Source: Crossiella sp. SN42
GTDB taxonomy: Bacteria; Actinomycetota; Actinomycetes; Mycobacteriales; Pseudonocardiaceae
Length of the DNA stretch: 64,000 nucleotides
Assembly (NCBI RefSeq): GCF_023897065.1
Contig: NZ_JAMHIV010000013.1
Location: forward strand, 62,001 to 126,000
Reading direction: 5' to 3'
A model generated the notes under the pieces. That model was not told the origin of the DNA. It ran no database searches and was given only the letters and a program-made list of their open reading frames with translations. This document shows, piece after piece, positions 8,786 to 17,839 of this stretch (its first letter is position 1; each line of letters begins with the position of its first letter). Made by a program: the position numbers and the translations under genes.

Positions 8786-10234
8786 ATGATCACGACAACG
8801 AGGGTCCTGCGCCTGGGAATGGTGGCCGCCGCGGTCGCCGTGCTCCCCGCGCCCGCGGCCCAGGCGGCACCGGAGATCAACTGGCGGCCCTGCGCCCAGG
8901 TGGCGAAGGACTGGCCCTACAAGGACGACAGCAGGACCGAGTGCGCGGAGCTGACGGTCCCGCTGGACTACGCGAAACCACAGGGCCGCAAGACCACGGT
9001 CGCGGTGAGCCGGGTCAAGGCCACCGGTCCGGCCCAGCGCAAGGGCGCGATCTTCTTCAGCACCGGCGGCCCCGGCATCGGCAACCTCACCGGTCCGCAC
9101 GACATGACCGAGCGGCGGATCAGCGGGCTCAACACCGAGTACGACTTCCTCGGCATGGATCCCCGGGGCACCGGCTACAGCGAGCACATCTCCTGCCCGG
9201 CCCCCGATCCCGGGCAGCTGCCGCCCACCGCCACCGCCAAGGAGCGCGCCAGGAGCAGCTTCGACTACGAGGCCGGGCACAACAAGCGTTGCGCGGCAAC
9301 GGATCCCGAGTTCGTCCGGCAGCTCACCCCGGACAACGCCGCCCGCGACGTGGACGCCTTCCGCGCCGCGCTCGGTGAGCAGAAGATCGGCTTCTACGGC
9401 ATCTCCTACGGCACCCTGATCGGCACCCGCTTCCGCGCGCTGTTCGACGACCGGGTGGACAAGATGCTGCTGGACTCCGGCATGCCACCGGTCCAGGACC
9501 ACACCTGGATGGACGAGAGCATCGACCAGCAGTCCGAGGCGGCGTTCCCGGCCTTCCTCACCTGGCTGGCCAAGCACGACCCCGAGTACCACTTCGGCAG
9601 CACCGCGGCCGCGGTCCGCAAGACCCTGTTCGACCTGCGTGCCGAGCTCGGCCGAAACCCCCGCCTGGTCGGCGGGATCCGGCTGGACGCGGAGTGGGCG
9701 AGCAGCCACTTCAGTGCCAGTCCCGCCGGCTACGGCCATGCCGCGAGCGAGCTGGCCAAGGCGCTGGAGGGTGGCGCGCCCGCGCCGGCGCCGGACCAGC
9801 CGGCGAAGCGGGCCTTCGGCCTCGGCGACCCGCACAATGGCATGAACGCCTTGCAGTACAACGCGATGATGTGCAACCAGGGCACCGGCGCCAGGGACTT
9901 CGACGCGATCTGGGCGAACAACGAGGACCGGCAGCGGCGCTACCCGGCCACCGGTGGCGGCAACCTCACCGTGTGGTGCGCGCAGTGGCCGTGGCCCGGC
10001 CAGGCGCTGCGACCGGTGCGCGGCAAGAGCCCGCTGCAGCACGTGGGCCACCTCGACGAGGGCAGCACGCCCTACCCGTGGACCGTGGCCACCAGGAACG
10101 CCGTCGGCGGCGCGCTGCTCACCGTGCTGGACGACTCGCACGGCTCGCTGTCCAAGATCCCCTGCGCGGCCAAGGCCGTCGACTTCTTCCGCACCGGCCG
10201 CACCACCGAGGGCAGCTGCCCCGGCACGAGCTGA
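8786..10234 (+). CDS. Secreted alpha/beta-hydrolase, tripeptidyl-aminopeptidase (TAP) type
   Basis: A 482-residue exported hydrolase. A signal peptide (residues 1-27, ending AQA-A) precedes an alpha/beta-hydrolase domain. Oxyanion-hole region is 'FFSTGGPGIG', the nucleophile elbow 'GISYG' supplies the catalytic serine, and 'DDSHGS' near the C-terminus supplies the histidine within the TAP-like C-terminal domain. Family members (SlpD/SlpE, tripeptidyl aminopeptidase) release peptides from protein N-termini outside the cell. A secreted trypsin-like protease gene follows 20 bp downstream, suggesting an extracellular proteolysis operon. A paralogue lies at 29478-31088. Confidence 0.92.
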   Translation: MITTTRVLRLGMVAAAVAVLPAPAAQAAPEINWRPCAQVAKDWPYKDDSRTECAELTVPLDYAKPQGRKTTVAVSRVKATGPAQRKGAIFFSTGGPGIGNLTGPHDMTERRISGLNTEYDFLGMDPRGTGYSEHISCPAPDPGQLPPTATAKERARSSFDYEAGHNKRCAATDPEFVRQLTPDNAARDVDAFRAALGEQKIGFYGISYGTLIGTRFRALFDDRVDKMLLDSGMPPVQDHTWMDESIDQQSEAAFPAFLTWLAKHDPEYHFGSTAAAVRKTLFDLRAELGRNPRLVGGIRLDAEWASSHFSASPAGYGHAASELAKALEGGAPAPAPDQPAKRAFGLGDPHNGMNALQYNAMMCNQGTGARDFDAIWANNEDRQRRYPATGGGNLTVWCAQWPWPGQALRPVRGKSPLQHVGHLDEGSTPYPWTVATRNAVGGALLTVLDDSHGSLSKIPCAAKAVDFFRTGRTTEGSCPGTS

Positions 10235-10254
10235 CCCAGCAACGGAGTTCTCCC

Positions 10255-11055
10255 ATGCGTACTCTCCCCGCCCTCGGCGCCGCCCTCGCGGGCCTGCTCC
10301 TGGCCGCCCCCAGCGCCCAGGCCGCGACCGTGGACTTCACCGGCGCGGTCAACGTCAACGGCTGCTCCGGCTCCGTGGTGCGAATGCCCAGCTCCCGCGA
10401 CCACGACAAGGCCCTGGTGCTGACCAACGGCCACTGCCTGGAACGAGGCCGCCCGATCCCGGACGAGGTGCTGGTGGACCAGCCCTCGCACCGGCTGTTC
10501 GACCTGCTGGACGGCTCCGGCAAGGTGGTCGCCGGGGTGCACGCCGCGCGGGCCCTCTACGCCACCATGACCGGCACCGACATCGCGCTGTACCGGCTGC
10601 ACGACAGCTACGCCGACCTGGCCAGGCAGGGCGTCCGCCCGCTGACCGTCTCGGCCAAGCGACCCGCCCGCGGCGCCGACATCCGGGTGGTTTCCGGCAG
10701 CTGGAAGCAGATCTTCTCCTGCAAGATCGACCAGTTCGCCTACCGGGTGCTGGAGACCGGCTACGTCACCAAGGACGTGGTGCGCTACACCCCGGACTGC
10801 AAGACCGGGCCCGGCACCTCCGGCTCGCCCGTGGTGGACGCGGCCAGCGGTGAGATCGTGGCCATCAACAACACCAGCAACCGCGAAGGCGAGCAGTGCA
10901 CGGCGAACAACCCGTGCGAGATGGACCGCGACGGCCGGATCACCGTGCGCAAGGGCATCGGCTACGCCACCCAGACGCACTGGCTGGTGGACTGTTTTGG
11001 GCCAGGCAACCGGTTCGACCTCCACCGCAAGGGCTGCCTGCTGCCCAAGCCCTGA
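10255..11055 (+). CDS. Secreted trypsin-like serine protease
   Basis: A 266-residue S1-type protease with an N-terminal signal peptide (residues 1-23, ending AQA-A). The catalytic triad is visible: His in 'VLTNGHCLE', Asp in 'GTDIALYRL', Ser in 'GPGTSGSPVVD'. Six or more cysteines allow disulfides. It starts 20 bp after the TAP-type hydrolase and is probably co-transcribed with it. Unlike streptogrisins there is no long propeptide. A hairpin shared with the convergent TauE/SafE gene ends the unit. Confidence 0.9.
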   Translation: MRTLPALGAALAGLLLAAPSAQAATVDFTGAVNVNGCSGSVVRMPSSRDHDKALVLTNGHCLERGRPIPDEVLVDQPSHRLFDLLDGSGKVVAGVHAARALYATMTGTDIALYRLHDSYADLARQGVRPLTVSAKRPARGADIRVVSGSWKQIFSCKIDQFAYRVLETGYVTKDVVRYTPDCKTGPGTSGSPVVDAASGEIVAINNTSNREGEQCTANNPCEMDRDGRITVRKGIGYATQTHWLVDCFGPGNRFDLHRKGCLLPKP

Positions 11056-11067
11056 GCCGCAATCCCG

Positions 11068-11099
11068 CTGGAGGCCAGGCCGGTCGGTCTGGCCTTCAG
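11068..11099. terminator. Hairpin between convergent genes
   Basis: An inverted repeat with 11-bp arms (one mismatch, core AGGCCAG/CTGGCCT) and a 10-nt loop, overlapping the stop of the leftward TauE/SafE gene. Likely bidirectional terminator. Confidence 0.55.
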
Positions 11100-11884
11100 T
11101 CCTTGGTCCGCACCATCCGGTAGGCCGTGAAGGCCAGCAGCGCGGCGAACAGCAGCACCGAGACCCTGGGCGGCAGCAGCAGCGCCAGCCGCACCCCGCC
11201 GTAGGCCGAGACCACCCCGGCCAGCCCGAGCAGCGCGGCCGAGCGCAGATCGGCGTTGCCGCGCTTGAGGTTCTGCACGGTGGCGATGATCCCGGTCGGG
11301 ATGACCACCAGCAGCGAGGTGCCCTTGGCCACCACGTCGCTGATGCCGAAGAGCAGGATCATGGCGGGCACCATGATGATCCCGCCGCCAACGCCGAACA
11401 GGCCGGACAGCGTGCCCACCAGCAGCCCCAGCGCCAGCATCAGCACCGCGCCGCCGACGTCCAGCTCCGCCTCGGCCAGCCGGTGCGGGGTCTCCAAACC
11501 CAGTCGCACCGCGGTGAGCAGCAGCAGCGCGGCGAAGCCGTAGCGCAGCCAGCGCACCGGCAGCACGTGCAGCAGCCAGGTGCCGATCAGCGCCCCCGCC
11601 ATCGACCCGGCCGCGAGCAGGGCGGCCACCACCCAGTTGACCGAGCCCTCCATGGCGTAGCCGAGGGCGCCGGTGACCGAGATGGGCACCACCGCGGCCA
11701 GTGAGGTGCCGTGCGCGAGCTTCTGGCCAAAACCAGCCAGCAGCACCAGTGCGGGCACGATGAGCACCCCGCCGCCGACCCCGAACAGGCCGGAGAGCAG
11801 ACCGCTGGTCAGCCCGATGGCGAGCAGGGTGACCGGGGCCTGCCGGAGTGGGGACTGCTGGACCTGGTTTAGCTGGTCGGGCAT
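11096..11884 (-). CDS. TauE/SafE-family sulfite/organosulfonate exporter-like permease
   Basis: A 262-residue membrane protein with about 8 hydrophobic helices. The family's internal duplication is clear: two copies of 'LSGLFGVGGG', at about residues 30-39 and 158-167. Members export sulfite, sulfoacetate or related anions. Nothing nearby identifies the substrate. It is divergent from the GntR gene at 11965, with an 80-bp shared promoter gap. Confidence 0.9.
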   Translation of the reverse strand: MPDQLNQVQQSPLRQAPVTLLAIGLTSGLLSGLFGVGGGVLIVPALVLLAGFGQKLAHGTSLAAVVPISVTGALGYAMEGSVNWVVAALLAAGSMAGALIGTWLLHVLPVRWLRYGFAALLLLTAVRLGLETPHRLAEAELDVGGAVLMLALGLLVGTLSGLFGVGGGIIMVPAMILLFGISDVVAKGTSLLVVIPTGIIATVQNLKRGNADLRSAALLGLAGVVSAYGGVRLALLLPPRVSVLLFAALLAFTAYRMVRTKD

Positions 11885-11964
11885 GCGCTTCCTCGGTTTG
11901 GCGGCTGGCGGAACTGGCTACAGTATTTGTGGCGGATTGTTGATATGGCAACTAGGAGGCGCTC

Positions 11965-12672
11965 GTGCCCAGGCCGCGCAAAAAATCGCCGACGGCCAAG
12001 GTAACCGAGCTGCCCGGACTCAGCGCGCCGACCCCCTTGGGCAACCAGCTCTACCGCCTGCTGGAGGAGGCGATCCTGGACGGCACCCTGGCCCCGGGCC
12101 AGCGCCTGGACCCCGACGAGCTGGCCCGGCACTTCGGGGTCAGCCGGGTCCCGGTCCGGGAGACGCTGCGCGCGCTGGACGTGGCGGGCTGGATCGAGCA
12201 GCGCCCGCGCGAGGGCGCCTGCGTGCGCACCTGGTCCGCCCAGGAGGTGGTGGACCTGTTCGAGGCCAGGACCGTGCTGGAGGGCGAGATCTCGGCCAAG
12301 GCCGCGCTGCGCCGCACCGAGCCGCAGCTGACCAGGCTGACCGAGCTGGTCGCGCTGGGCCGGGAGGCGCTGGACTGCGAGGAGCCGGAACGCCTGCCCG
12401 GCATCAACGAGCACTTCCACGCCGCGATCGCGGCCTGCGCGCACAACGAGGTGCTGGCCGGCATCCGCGAGGGCCTGGCCAAACGGGTCCGGTTCTACTT
12501 CGCCGCGGTGGCCCCGGCCCGTGGCGCGGACAGCATCGCCGAGCACCAGGCCCTGGTCACCGCGATCCGCAACCGCGACGCGGGTCTGGCCGCCGAACTG
12601 GCCCGCCAGCACGTCCGCCGCACCAGGGCCGCCCTCGGCGAGCTGCTCGCCGACGCGGGCGCCGGTCCCTGA
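11965..12672 (+). CDS. GntR-family regulator, FadR/FCD subfamily
   Basis: A 235-residue regulator with an N-terminal winged HTH (~residues 25-90, 'LDPDELARHFGVSRVPVRETLRALD' split by the motif) and a C-terminal FCD ligand domain (metal-binding region 'NEHFHAAIA', 'EHQALVTAI', 'ARQHVRRT'). The GTG start has AGGAGG 6 nt upstream. It is divergent from the TauE/SafE permease, which it may regulate. Effector unknown, probably a small carboxylate as in other FCD proteins. Confidence 0.9.
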   Translation: MPRPRKKSPTAKVTELPGLSAPTPLGNQLYRLLEEAILDGTLAPGQRLDPDELARHFGVSRVPVRETLRALDVAGWIEQRPREGACVRTWSAQEVVDLFEARTVLEGEISAKAALRRTEPQLTRLTELVALGREALDCEEPERLPGINEHFHAAIAACAHNEVLAGIREGLAKRVRFYFAAVAPARGADSIAEHQALVTAIRNRDAGLAAELARQHVRRTRAALGELLADAGAGP

Positions 12673-12677
12673 CCCGG

Positions 12678-13274
12678 CTATGGCGTCGAGCGGCGGTGCC
12701 TGCGGACGGTCTCCTCGACCAGGTCCAGCACCGGGTCCAGGTCGTCGGCGGGCAGCCCCATCGCCAGGTGCGAGACCAGGCCCTCCAGCACCAGCTCCAG
12801 GAACGCGGTCAGCACGTGCACGTCCACGTCGTCGCGCAGGTTCCCGGCCTCGCGCTGCCGTTGCAGGCGGGCCCGGGTGGCGGCGGTCAGCGCCTCGGAG
12901 CGCTCGGCCCAGCGGCTGCGGAAGTCCGGGTCGGTGCGCAGCCGCCGGGAGACCTCCAGCCGGGTGCCCAGCCAGTCCGCGGGATGCTCGCCGCCCTCGT
13001 GCGACTCGTGCTTGAGCAGCTCGCGCATCACCTGCACCAGGCCCTGCTCGGCGACCACCTGGGCCATCCGGAGCGCGTCGTCCTCGGCCAGGGCCAGGAA
13101 CAGCGACTCCTTGTCCCGGAAGTGGTGGAAGATGGCCCCGCGCGACAACGCGGTGGCTTCCTCCAGGCGGCGGACCGTGGCACCCTCGTAGCCATAGCGG
13201 GCGAAGCAGGTCCGCGCGCCGTCGAGGATCTGGCGGCGGCGCGCGTCGAGGTGGTCCTGGCTTACCCGTGGCAC
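12678..13274 (-). CDS. acnR: AcnR-like TetR-family regulator
   Basis: A 198-residue TetR protein closely resembling corynebacterial/mycobacterial AcnR, the aconitase repressor. The signature stretch runs through 'ARRRQILDGARTCFARYGY' and 'ATVRRLEEATALSRGAIF' and continues in the ligand domain as 'EQGLVQVMRELL' and 'LGTRLEVSRRLRTDP'. I chose the GTG at 13274 (VPRVSQDH) because AcnR-type proteins start there; a GTG at 13331 would add 19 unrelated residues. In mycobacteria acnR is next to acn; here acnA is about 20 kb away (32901-35657). An AcnR-box-like site lies upstream at 13313-13328. Assignment rests on remembered family sequence. Confidence 0.78.
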   Translation of the reverse strand: MPRVSQDHLDARRRQILDGARTCFARYGYEGATVRRLEEATALSRGAIFHHFRDKESLFLALAEDDALRMAQVVAEQGLVQVMRELLKHESHEGGEHPADWLGTRLEVSRRLRTDPDFRSRWAERSEALTAATRARLQRQREAGNLRDDVDVHVLTAFLELVLEGLVSHLAMGLPADDLDPVLDLVEETVRRHRRSTP

Positions 13275-13312
13275 GGGACTGATCGTGACAGTCCGCACCA
13301 GGCCGGTGCAAA

Positions 13313-13328
13313 CCGTACGTACGTACTT
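13313..13328. promoter_or_regulatory. AcnR-box-like operator upstream of acnR
   Basis: CCGTACGTACGTACTT matches the published AcnR motif CAGNACnnncGTACTG, as I recall it, at 10 of 12 specified positions. Its position upstream of the AcnR-like gene suggests autoregulation. Confidence 0.5.
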
Positions 13329-13535
13329 CACAGTCGCCCGTAGGCAGCAAACGCTTTCATTTCCGCCAACCGGCCGTTGACAGCCCCGCCTGGCGGTGGT
13401 GTTATTCGGCCCGCGGGATTGGAAACTTTATTTACTGTCCCAGTTGGTCTTGTCGTACCAGGTGAGTCCGCCAGCTCGCGCACCTCCGCCGCCGCCCCTG
13501 CAGACGACCGCTTTTCCGCAAGCTGTGAGGTAACC

Positions 13536-16097
13536 GTGGCAACGAGTCCAGCCCGGTCACGACGTGTGACCGCGGCCTCCATCGCGGTGGCGCTGGCCGC
13601 CTTCGCCGTCTCCGCCGCTCCCGCCGCCAGCGCGGCGCCCACCGACTACCAGGCCGAGGACGCGACCATCTCCCAGGGCGTGGTGGAGTCCAACCACGCC
13701 GGGTTCACCGGACGTGGTTTTGTCAACTACACCAACGCGGTCGGCGGCTACGTCGAGTGGACGGTCAACGCGGCCGCCGCGGGCACGCACGCACTCACCC
13801 TGCGCTACGCCAACGGCACCGCGGCCAACCGGGCCCTGGACGTCACCGTGGACGGCGCGACCGTGGCCAACGACCTGGCCTTCGCCGGCACCGGCGCCTG
13901 GACCACCTGGGCCACCAAGAACATCACCGCCCCGCTGAAGGCGGGCGCGAACAAGATCAGGGCCACCGCGGTGACCGCCGACGGCGGCCCGAACCTGGAC
14001 AAGCTGACCGTGGACAGCAGCGACACCCAGGCGCCGGGCGCGCCGCCGAACCTGCGCGCCACCGGCAAGTCGGCCACCTCGGTCTCGCTGGCCTGGGACG
14101 CGGCCAGTGACAACGTCGGCGTCACCGGCTACGACATCTACCAGCACGGCCAGCTGATGAAGAGCGTCGGCGCGGTGCTGGCGGCCACGGTGGAGAACCT
14201 GGAGCCGGACACCCTCTACGACTGGACGGTCTTCGCCAAGGACGCCGCGGGCAACGTCTCCCCGGCCTCCAACGCGGTGCCGGTGCGCACCGACGCGGCC
14301 CCGCCGGACAACGAGAAGCCCACCGTGCCCGGCGCGCTGCGCTCGACAGGCAAGACCGCCACCAGCGTCGACCTGGCCTGGACCGCCTCCACCGACAACG
14401 TGAAGGTCACCGGCTACGAGATCCTCACCGACGGCGCGCAGACCGGCACCGCCGACGGCAACACCACCACGCACACCGCGGCCGGCTTGCAGCCGAACAA
14501 GGCCTACACCTTCCAGGTCCGCGCCAGGGACGCCGCGGGCAACCGCTCGGACCTCTCCACCCCGATCACGGTGACCACGGGCGCCAGCGGCGGCACCGGC
14601 GTGCCCGAGCCGGGCGCGGTGAGCCAGATCGCCGGCGGCGTGGACGTGGCCTGGGGCGTGGGCTTCCTGCCGGACGGCTCCGCGCTGGTCACCGAGCGGG
14701 AGACCTTCAACGTCCTGCGCGTCACCCCGTCCGGCCAGAAGACGGTGCTGGGCAAGATCCCCGGCGCGCAGAGCACCGGCGGCGAGGGCGGCGCGCTGGG
14801 TCTGGAGATCTCCCCGAACTTCGCCGCCGACGGATTTGTGTACATCTACCACACGGCCAGCTCCGGCAACCAGCTCGTGCGGGCCAAGCTGACCGGCAAC
14901 ACCCTCTCCGGCTGGCAGACCCTGCTCGGCGGCACCCCGAAGAGCCGCTTCCACAACGGCGGCAGACTGCGCTTCAGCCCCGACGGCAAGTACCTGTTCG
15001 TCTCCACCGGTGACGCGCAGAACGGCCCGAACGCGCAGAACCTGAACAACAACGCGGGCAAGATCCTGCGTCTGAACCCCGACGGCACCATCCCCGCGGA
15101 CAACCCCTTCCCCGGCAAGGCGATCTGGAGCTACGGCCACCGCAATGTGCAGGGCCTGGACTTCGACTCCCAGGGCAGGCTGTGGGCCTCGGAGTTCGGC
15201 AACTCCCAGCAGGACGAGGTCAACCTGATCACCAAGGGCGGCAACTACGGCTGGGACAAGTGCGAAGGCACCTCTGGCACCGGCTGCGCGGGCACCATCC
15301 CACCGAAGAAGACCTGGTCCACCAGCGCCGCCAGCCCCAGCGGCCTGACCATCATCAACGACCACGTCTTCGTCGCCACCACCAAGGGCGAGCGGATCTA
15401 CCGGATGCGCATCGACGCCAACGCCAACCTGGTCGAGCAGAAGGTCTACTTCCAGGGCAGCTACGGCCGCCTGCGCACGGTCGAGGTGGACAAGCAGGGC
15501 GACATCTGGCTGACCACCAGCACCGACAAGGACGGCACCCCGGGCAACGACCGCATCCTGCGCATCGACATCCAGTACTCCGGCGGCGACCCCCAGCCCG
15601 GCGACTTCAAGCTGACCAGCACCGCCTTCACCGACAACGCGATGATCCCCACCCGCCACACCTGCGCCGGCGACAAGGTCGCGGGCCAGGACCCCAGCCC
15701 GCCCCTGTCCTGGGGCGCGGGCGCCACCGGCGCCAAGGCCTACGCGATCGTCTTCGCCGACCGCGTCAACAACGGCAACAAACTCCACTGGGCGATCTGG
15801 GACATCCCAGCCGCCACCCTGGGCCTGCCGGACAACCTCCCAGCGGGCTTCACCGTCCCCGGCCAAGGCGGAGCCAAGCAGAAGGCCATGGGCAGCGGCG
15901 CCAACACCCAGAAGTTCTTCGGCCCCTGCCCCGGCGGCAACACCAACCCCTACACCTTCACCCTGTACGCCCAGAACACCACCACCATCCCCGGCCTGAC
16001 CGCCAGCTCCTCCATGGCCCAGATCGAGTCCGCGATCAAGGCCAGCAGCACCGCCAACACCGTCCTGCGCGGCCGCTCCAACGCCAAGGCAGGCTGA
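13536..16097 (+). CDS. Secreted CBM/FN3/glucose-sorbosone dehydrogenase-like protein fused to a PEBP domain
   Basis: An 853-residue exported multidomain protein. In order: signal peptide (1-31, ASA-AP); a CBM6/35-like jelly roll ('YQAEDATISQG', ~35-155); two fibronectin type III domains (~165-255 and ~262-345); a glucose/sorbosone-dehydrogenase-type beta-propeller (~355-675, with 'YGHRNVQGLDF' and 'WASEFGNSQQDEVN'); and a C-terminal YbhB/PEBP domain (~690-850, 'FTDNAMIPTRHTC', 'SPPLSW', 'LHWAIWDIPA'). The GTG at 13536 has GAGG about 8 nt upstream and places the signal peptide at the N-terminus. It probably oxidises or binds carbohydrate outside the cell; the PEBP part's role is unknown. A strong terminator follows. 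Confidence 0.88.
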   Translation: MATSPARSRRVTAASIAVALAAFAVSAAPAASAAPTDYQAEDATISQGVVESNHAGFTGRGFVNYTNAVGGYVEWTVNAAAAGTHALTLRYANGTAANRALDVTVDGATVANDLAFAGTGAWTTWATKNITAPLKAGANKIRATAVTADGGPNLDKLTVDSSDTQAPGAPPNLRATGKSATSVSLAWDAASDNVGVTGYDIYQHGQLMKSVGAVLAATVENLEPDTLYDWTVFAKDAAGNVSPASNAVPVRTDAAPPDNEKPTVPGALRSTGKTATSVDLAWTASTDNVKVTGYEILTDGAQTGTADGNTTTHTAAGLQPNKAYTFQVRARDAAGNRSDLSTPITVTTGASGGTGVPEPGAVSQIAGGVDVAWGVGFLPDGSALVTERETFNVLRVTPSGQKTVLGKIPGAQSTGGEGGALGLEISPNFAADGFVYIYHTASSGNQLVRAKLTGNTLSGWQTLLGGTPKSRFHNGGRLRFSPDGKYLFVSTGDAQNGPNAQNLNNNAGKILRLNPDGTIPADNPFPGKAIWSYGHRNVQGLDFDSQGRLWASEFGNSQQDEVNLITKGGNYGWDKCEGTSGTGCAGTIPPKKTWSTSAASPSGLTIINDHVFVATTKGERIYRMRIDANANLVEQKVYFQGSYGRLRTVEVDKQGDIWLTTSTDKDGTPGNDRILRIDIQYSGGDPQPGDFKLTSTAFTDNAMIPTRHTCAGDKVAGQDPSPPLSWGAGATGAKAYAIVFADRVNNGNKLHWAIWDIPAATLGLPDNLPAGFTVPGQGGAKQKAMGSGANTQKFFGPCPGGNTNPYTFTLYAQNTTTIPGLTASSSMAQIESAIKASSTANTVLRGRSNAKAG

Positions 16098-16114
16098 CCC
16101 ACAATCAACCGGCA

Positions 16115-16155
16115 CCGCTGCCGGGGCGAGGAAATTAACCCCGCCCCGGCAGCGG
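16115..16155 (+). terminator. Terminator hairpin of the dehydrogenase-PEBP gene
   Basis: A perfect 14-bp stem CCGCTGCCGGGGCG/CGCCCCGGCAGCGG with a 13-nt loop, 18 bp after the stop codon. No long T tract follows, as is common in high-GC actinobacteria. Confidence 0.75.
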
Positions 16156-16330
16156 CAGTCCCCCCTTTCGTCGCCGGAAAGATTCGCCGGGCCTCGAAGA
16201 GATCGCCGTCAGCGCGGACCGCCCGAGAAAAGTGAAGCCGCAAGGCGGGAACCGAGAACAAAGCAACGCCGCAGGTAGAAACACGAACAGCGATCCCCAG
16301 AACCGCCAGCGCAATATGCGCAAAAGCGTG

Positions 16331-16468
16331 GCGGTGGATTTCTTGATTTTGTTTGGGGGAAGGCCATCCCATAAGCTAGCCCAGCGATTGGGCAGGCCTC
16401 ACCGCCTGCCCCGAAAGCCCAATCAGGGATGGCCTAGGGGCCCCAAACCAAATCGAGAAATCCACCGC
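16331..16468. repeat. 138-bp long imperfect hairpin upstream of egtA
   Basis: A nested inverted repeat. Outer 28-bp arms (16331-16358 and 16441-16468) match at 26 of 28 positions. Inside are AGGCCATCCC/GGGATGGCCT, GATTGGGC/GCCCAATC, and GGGCAGGC/GCCTGCCC around a 6-nt loop. It sits alone in the 491-bp gap 16098-16588, after the terminator at 16115-16155 and about 120 bp before egtA; the rest of the gap shows only promoter-like sequence. No flanking duplication or transposase is visible. It could be a folded RNA leader, a cruciform or a MITE-like remnant. Confidence 0.8.
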
Positions 16469-16588
16469 AACCCAGCGACGACCCAGCGACCCCAACGTGA
16501 GACAGCCAACCCCCCAGATCGACGGAGTGCGAGGTTCACCTTCGCCGTGTAGCTTCGGATGTCGGTCGATCACAAGGGGTGATCAAAA

Positions 16589-17839
16589 GTGCTGTCGTCC
16601 GATACAACAACGTTCGCCGAACCGCAAGCCCAACCGCTCCACGACCGAGCGGAAGCAGAGGCATATGTCGCTTCTGTCTGCTTCAAAACCGGCCCACCCG
16701 CCCTCGTCGGCGTCGAGCTGGAATGGACCGTGCACCACGCGGACCACCCTCGCCGCCCACTCACCACCGACACGCTCCGTAACGCCCTGGGCACCCACGC
16801 GCCGCCCCTCCTGGCGCCGGAGAGCCCGCACCACCCGCTCCCGAACGGCTCCCTGATCACCGTCGAACCCGGTGGCCAGGTCGAGATCTCCACCCAACCG
16901 GCGCCGAGCCTGGCGGGCCTGCTGCCCGTGGCCACCGCCGACATCGCCTACCTCGTCGAACTGCTCCGCTCGGCCGGTCTCCGGCTGGGCAAGCACGGCA
17001 TCGACGCGCACCGGCTACCGAACCGCCTGCTCCAGGTCCCGCGCTACGCGGCGATGGAGTCCGCGTTCAACCGGCGTGGCCCGGACGGCCGGACCATGAT
17101 GTGCAGCACCGCCGGACTCCAGGTGTGCGTGGACGCGGGTGAACCCGGCCGGGTCGCCACCCGCTGGGCCACCGCACACGCGCTGGGACCGCTGATGCTG
17201 GCGGCCTTCGCCAACTCCGCCGAGTTCGCCGGGCGCCGCACCGGCTGGGCCTCGGCCCGGATGCGCGCCCTGTTCGGCACCGACCCCAACCGCACCCGCG
17301 CGGGCGAGGTCAGCGAGGATCCCGGCGGCGACTGGGCGCGGCGGGTGATGGACACGCCGGTGATCTGCCTGCGGCGCCCGGGAACCTGCTGGGACGCCCC
17401 GCCGGGCCTGACCTTCGGCGCGTGGGCCGACGGCGCGCTGGACCGCCGTCCGACCACCGACGACCTGGACTACCACCTCACCACCATGTTCCCGCCGGTC
17501 CGCCCGCGCGGGTATCTCGAGATCCGCTACCTGGACACCCAGCCGACCGGCGAATGGGTGGTCCCGGTGGCGCTGCTGCTCGCCCTGTTCCACCGCGAGT
17601 CCACAGTGGACAGCGCGCTGGACGCGGTCAGCGCGGCCGCCGACCGCTGGCACGAGGCGGCACGGCACGGGCTGACCGATCCGGTGCTGGCCATGGTGGC
17701 GCCACAGGTCTTCGACCTGGCGCTGCGCGCGTTGCCCGAGCTCGGGCTGCCAGCCGCCACCGCGGCGCTGGTCGAGGAGACAGTGGGATACCTGTTGGCC
17801 GGCCGTGCTCCGGTCGGCGCCGCCGAGGAGCTGGCATGA
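16589..17839 (+). CDS. egtA: EgtA, glutamate-cysteine ligase of ergothioneine synthesis
   Basis: A 416-residue glutamate-cysteine ligase of the actinobacterial EgtA type, joining glutamate and cysteine to the gamma-glutamylcysteine used by EgtB. 'VGVELEWTVH' near residue 40 holds the acidic metal/ATP-site residues, and 'RGYLEIRYLDTQP' near residue 310 is the family's C-terminal motif. The GTG start is preceded by AAGGGG. It heads the coupled egtABCD operon: its TGA overlaps the egtB ATG. Confidence in the name comes from context as well as sequence. Confidence 0.93.
   Translation: MLSSDTTTFAEPQAQPLHDRAEAEAYVASVCFKTGPPALVGVELEWTVHHADHPRRPLTTDTLRNALGTHAPPLLAPESPHHPLPNGSLITVEPGGQVEISTQPAPSLAGLLPVATADIAYLVELLRSAGLRLGKHGIDAHRLPNRLLQVPRYAAMESAFNRRGPDGRTMMCSTAGLQVCVDAGEPGRVATRWATAHALGPLMLAAFANSAEFAGRRTGWASARMRALFGTDPNRTRAGEVSEDPGGDWARRVMDTPVICLRRPGTCWDAPPGLTFGAWADGALDRRPTTDDLDYHLTTMFPPVRPRGYLEIRYLDTQPTGEWVVPVALLLALFHRESTVDSALDAVSAAADRWHEAARHGLTDPVLAMVAPQVFDLALRALPELGLPAATAALVEETVGYLLAGRAPVGAAEELA

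Noticed and set aside
16331-16468. Insertion sequence or transposon ends
   Set aside because: No transposase frame lies between or near the arms and I see no target duplication, so I call only a hairpin.
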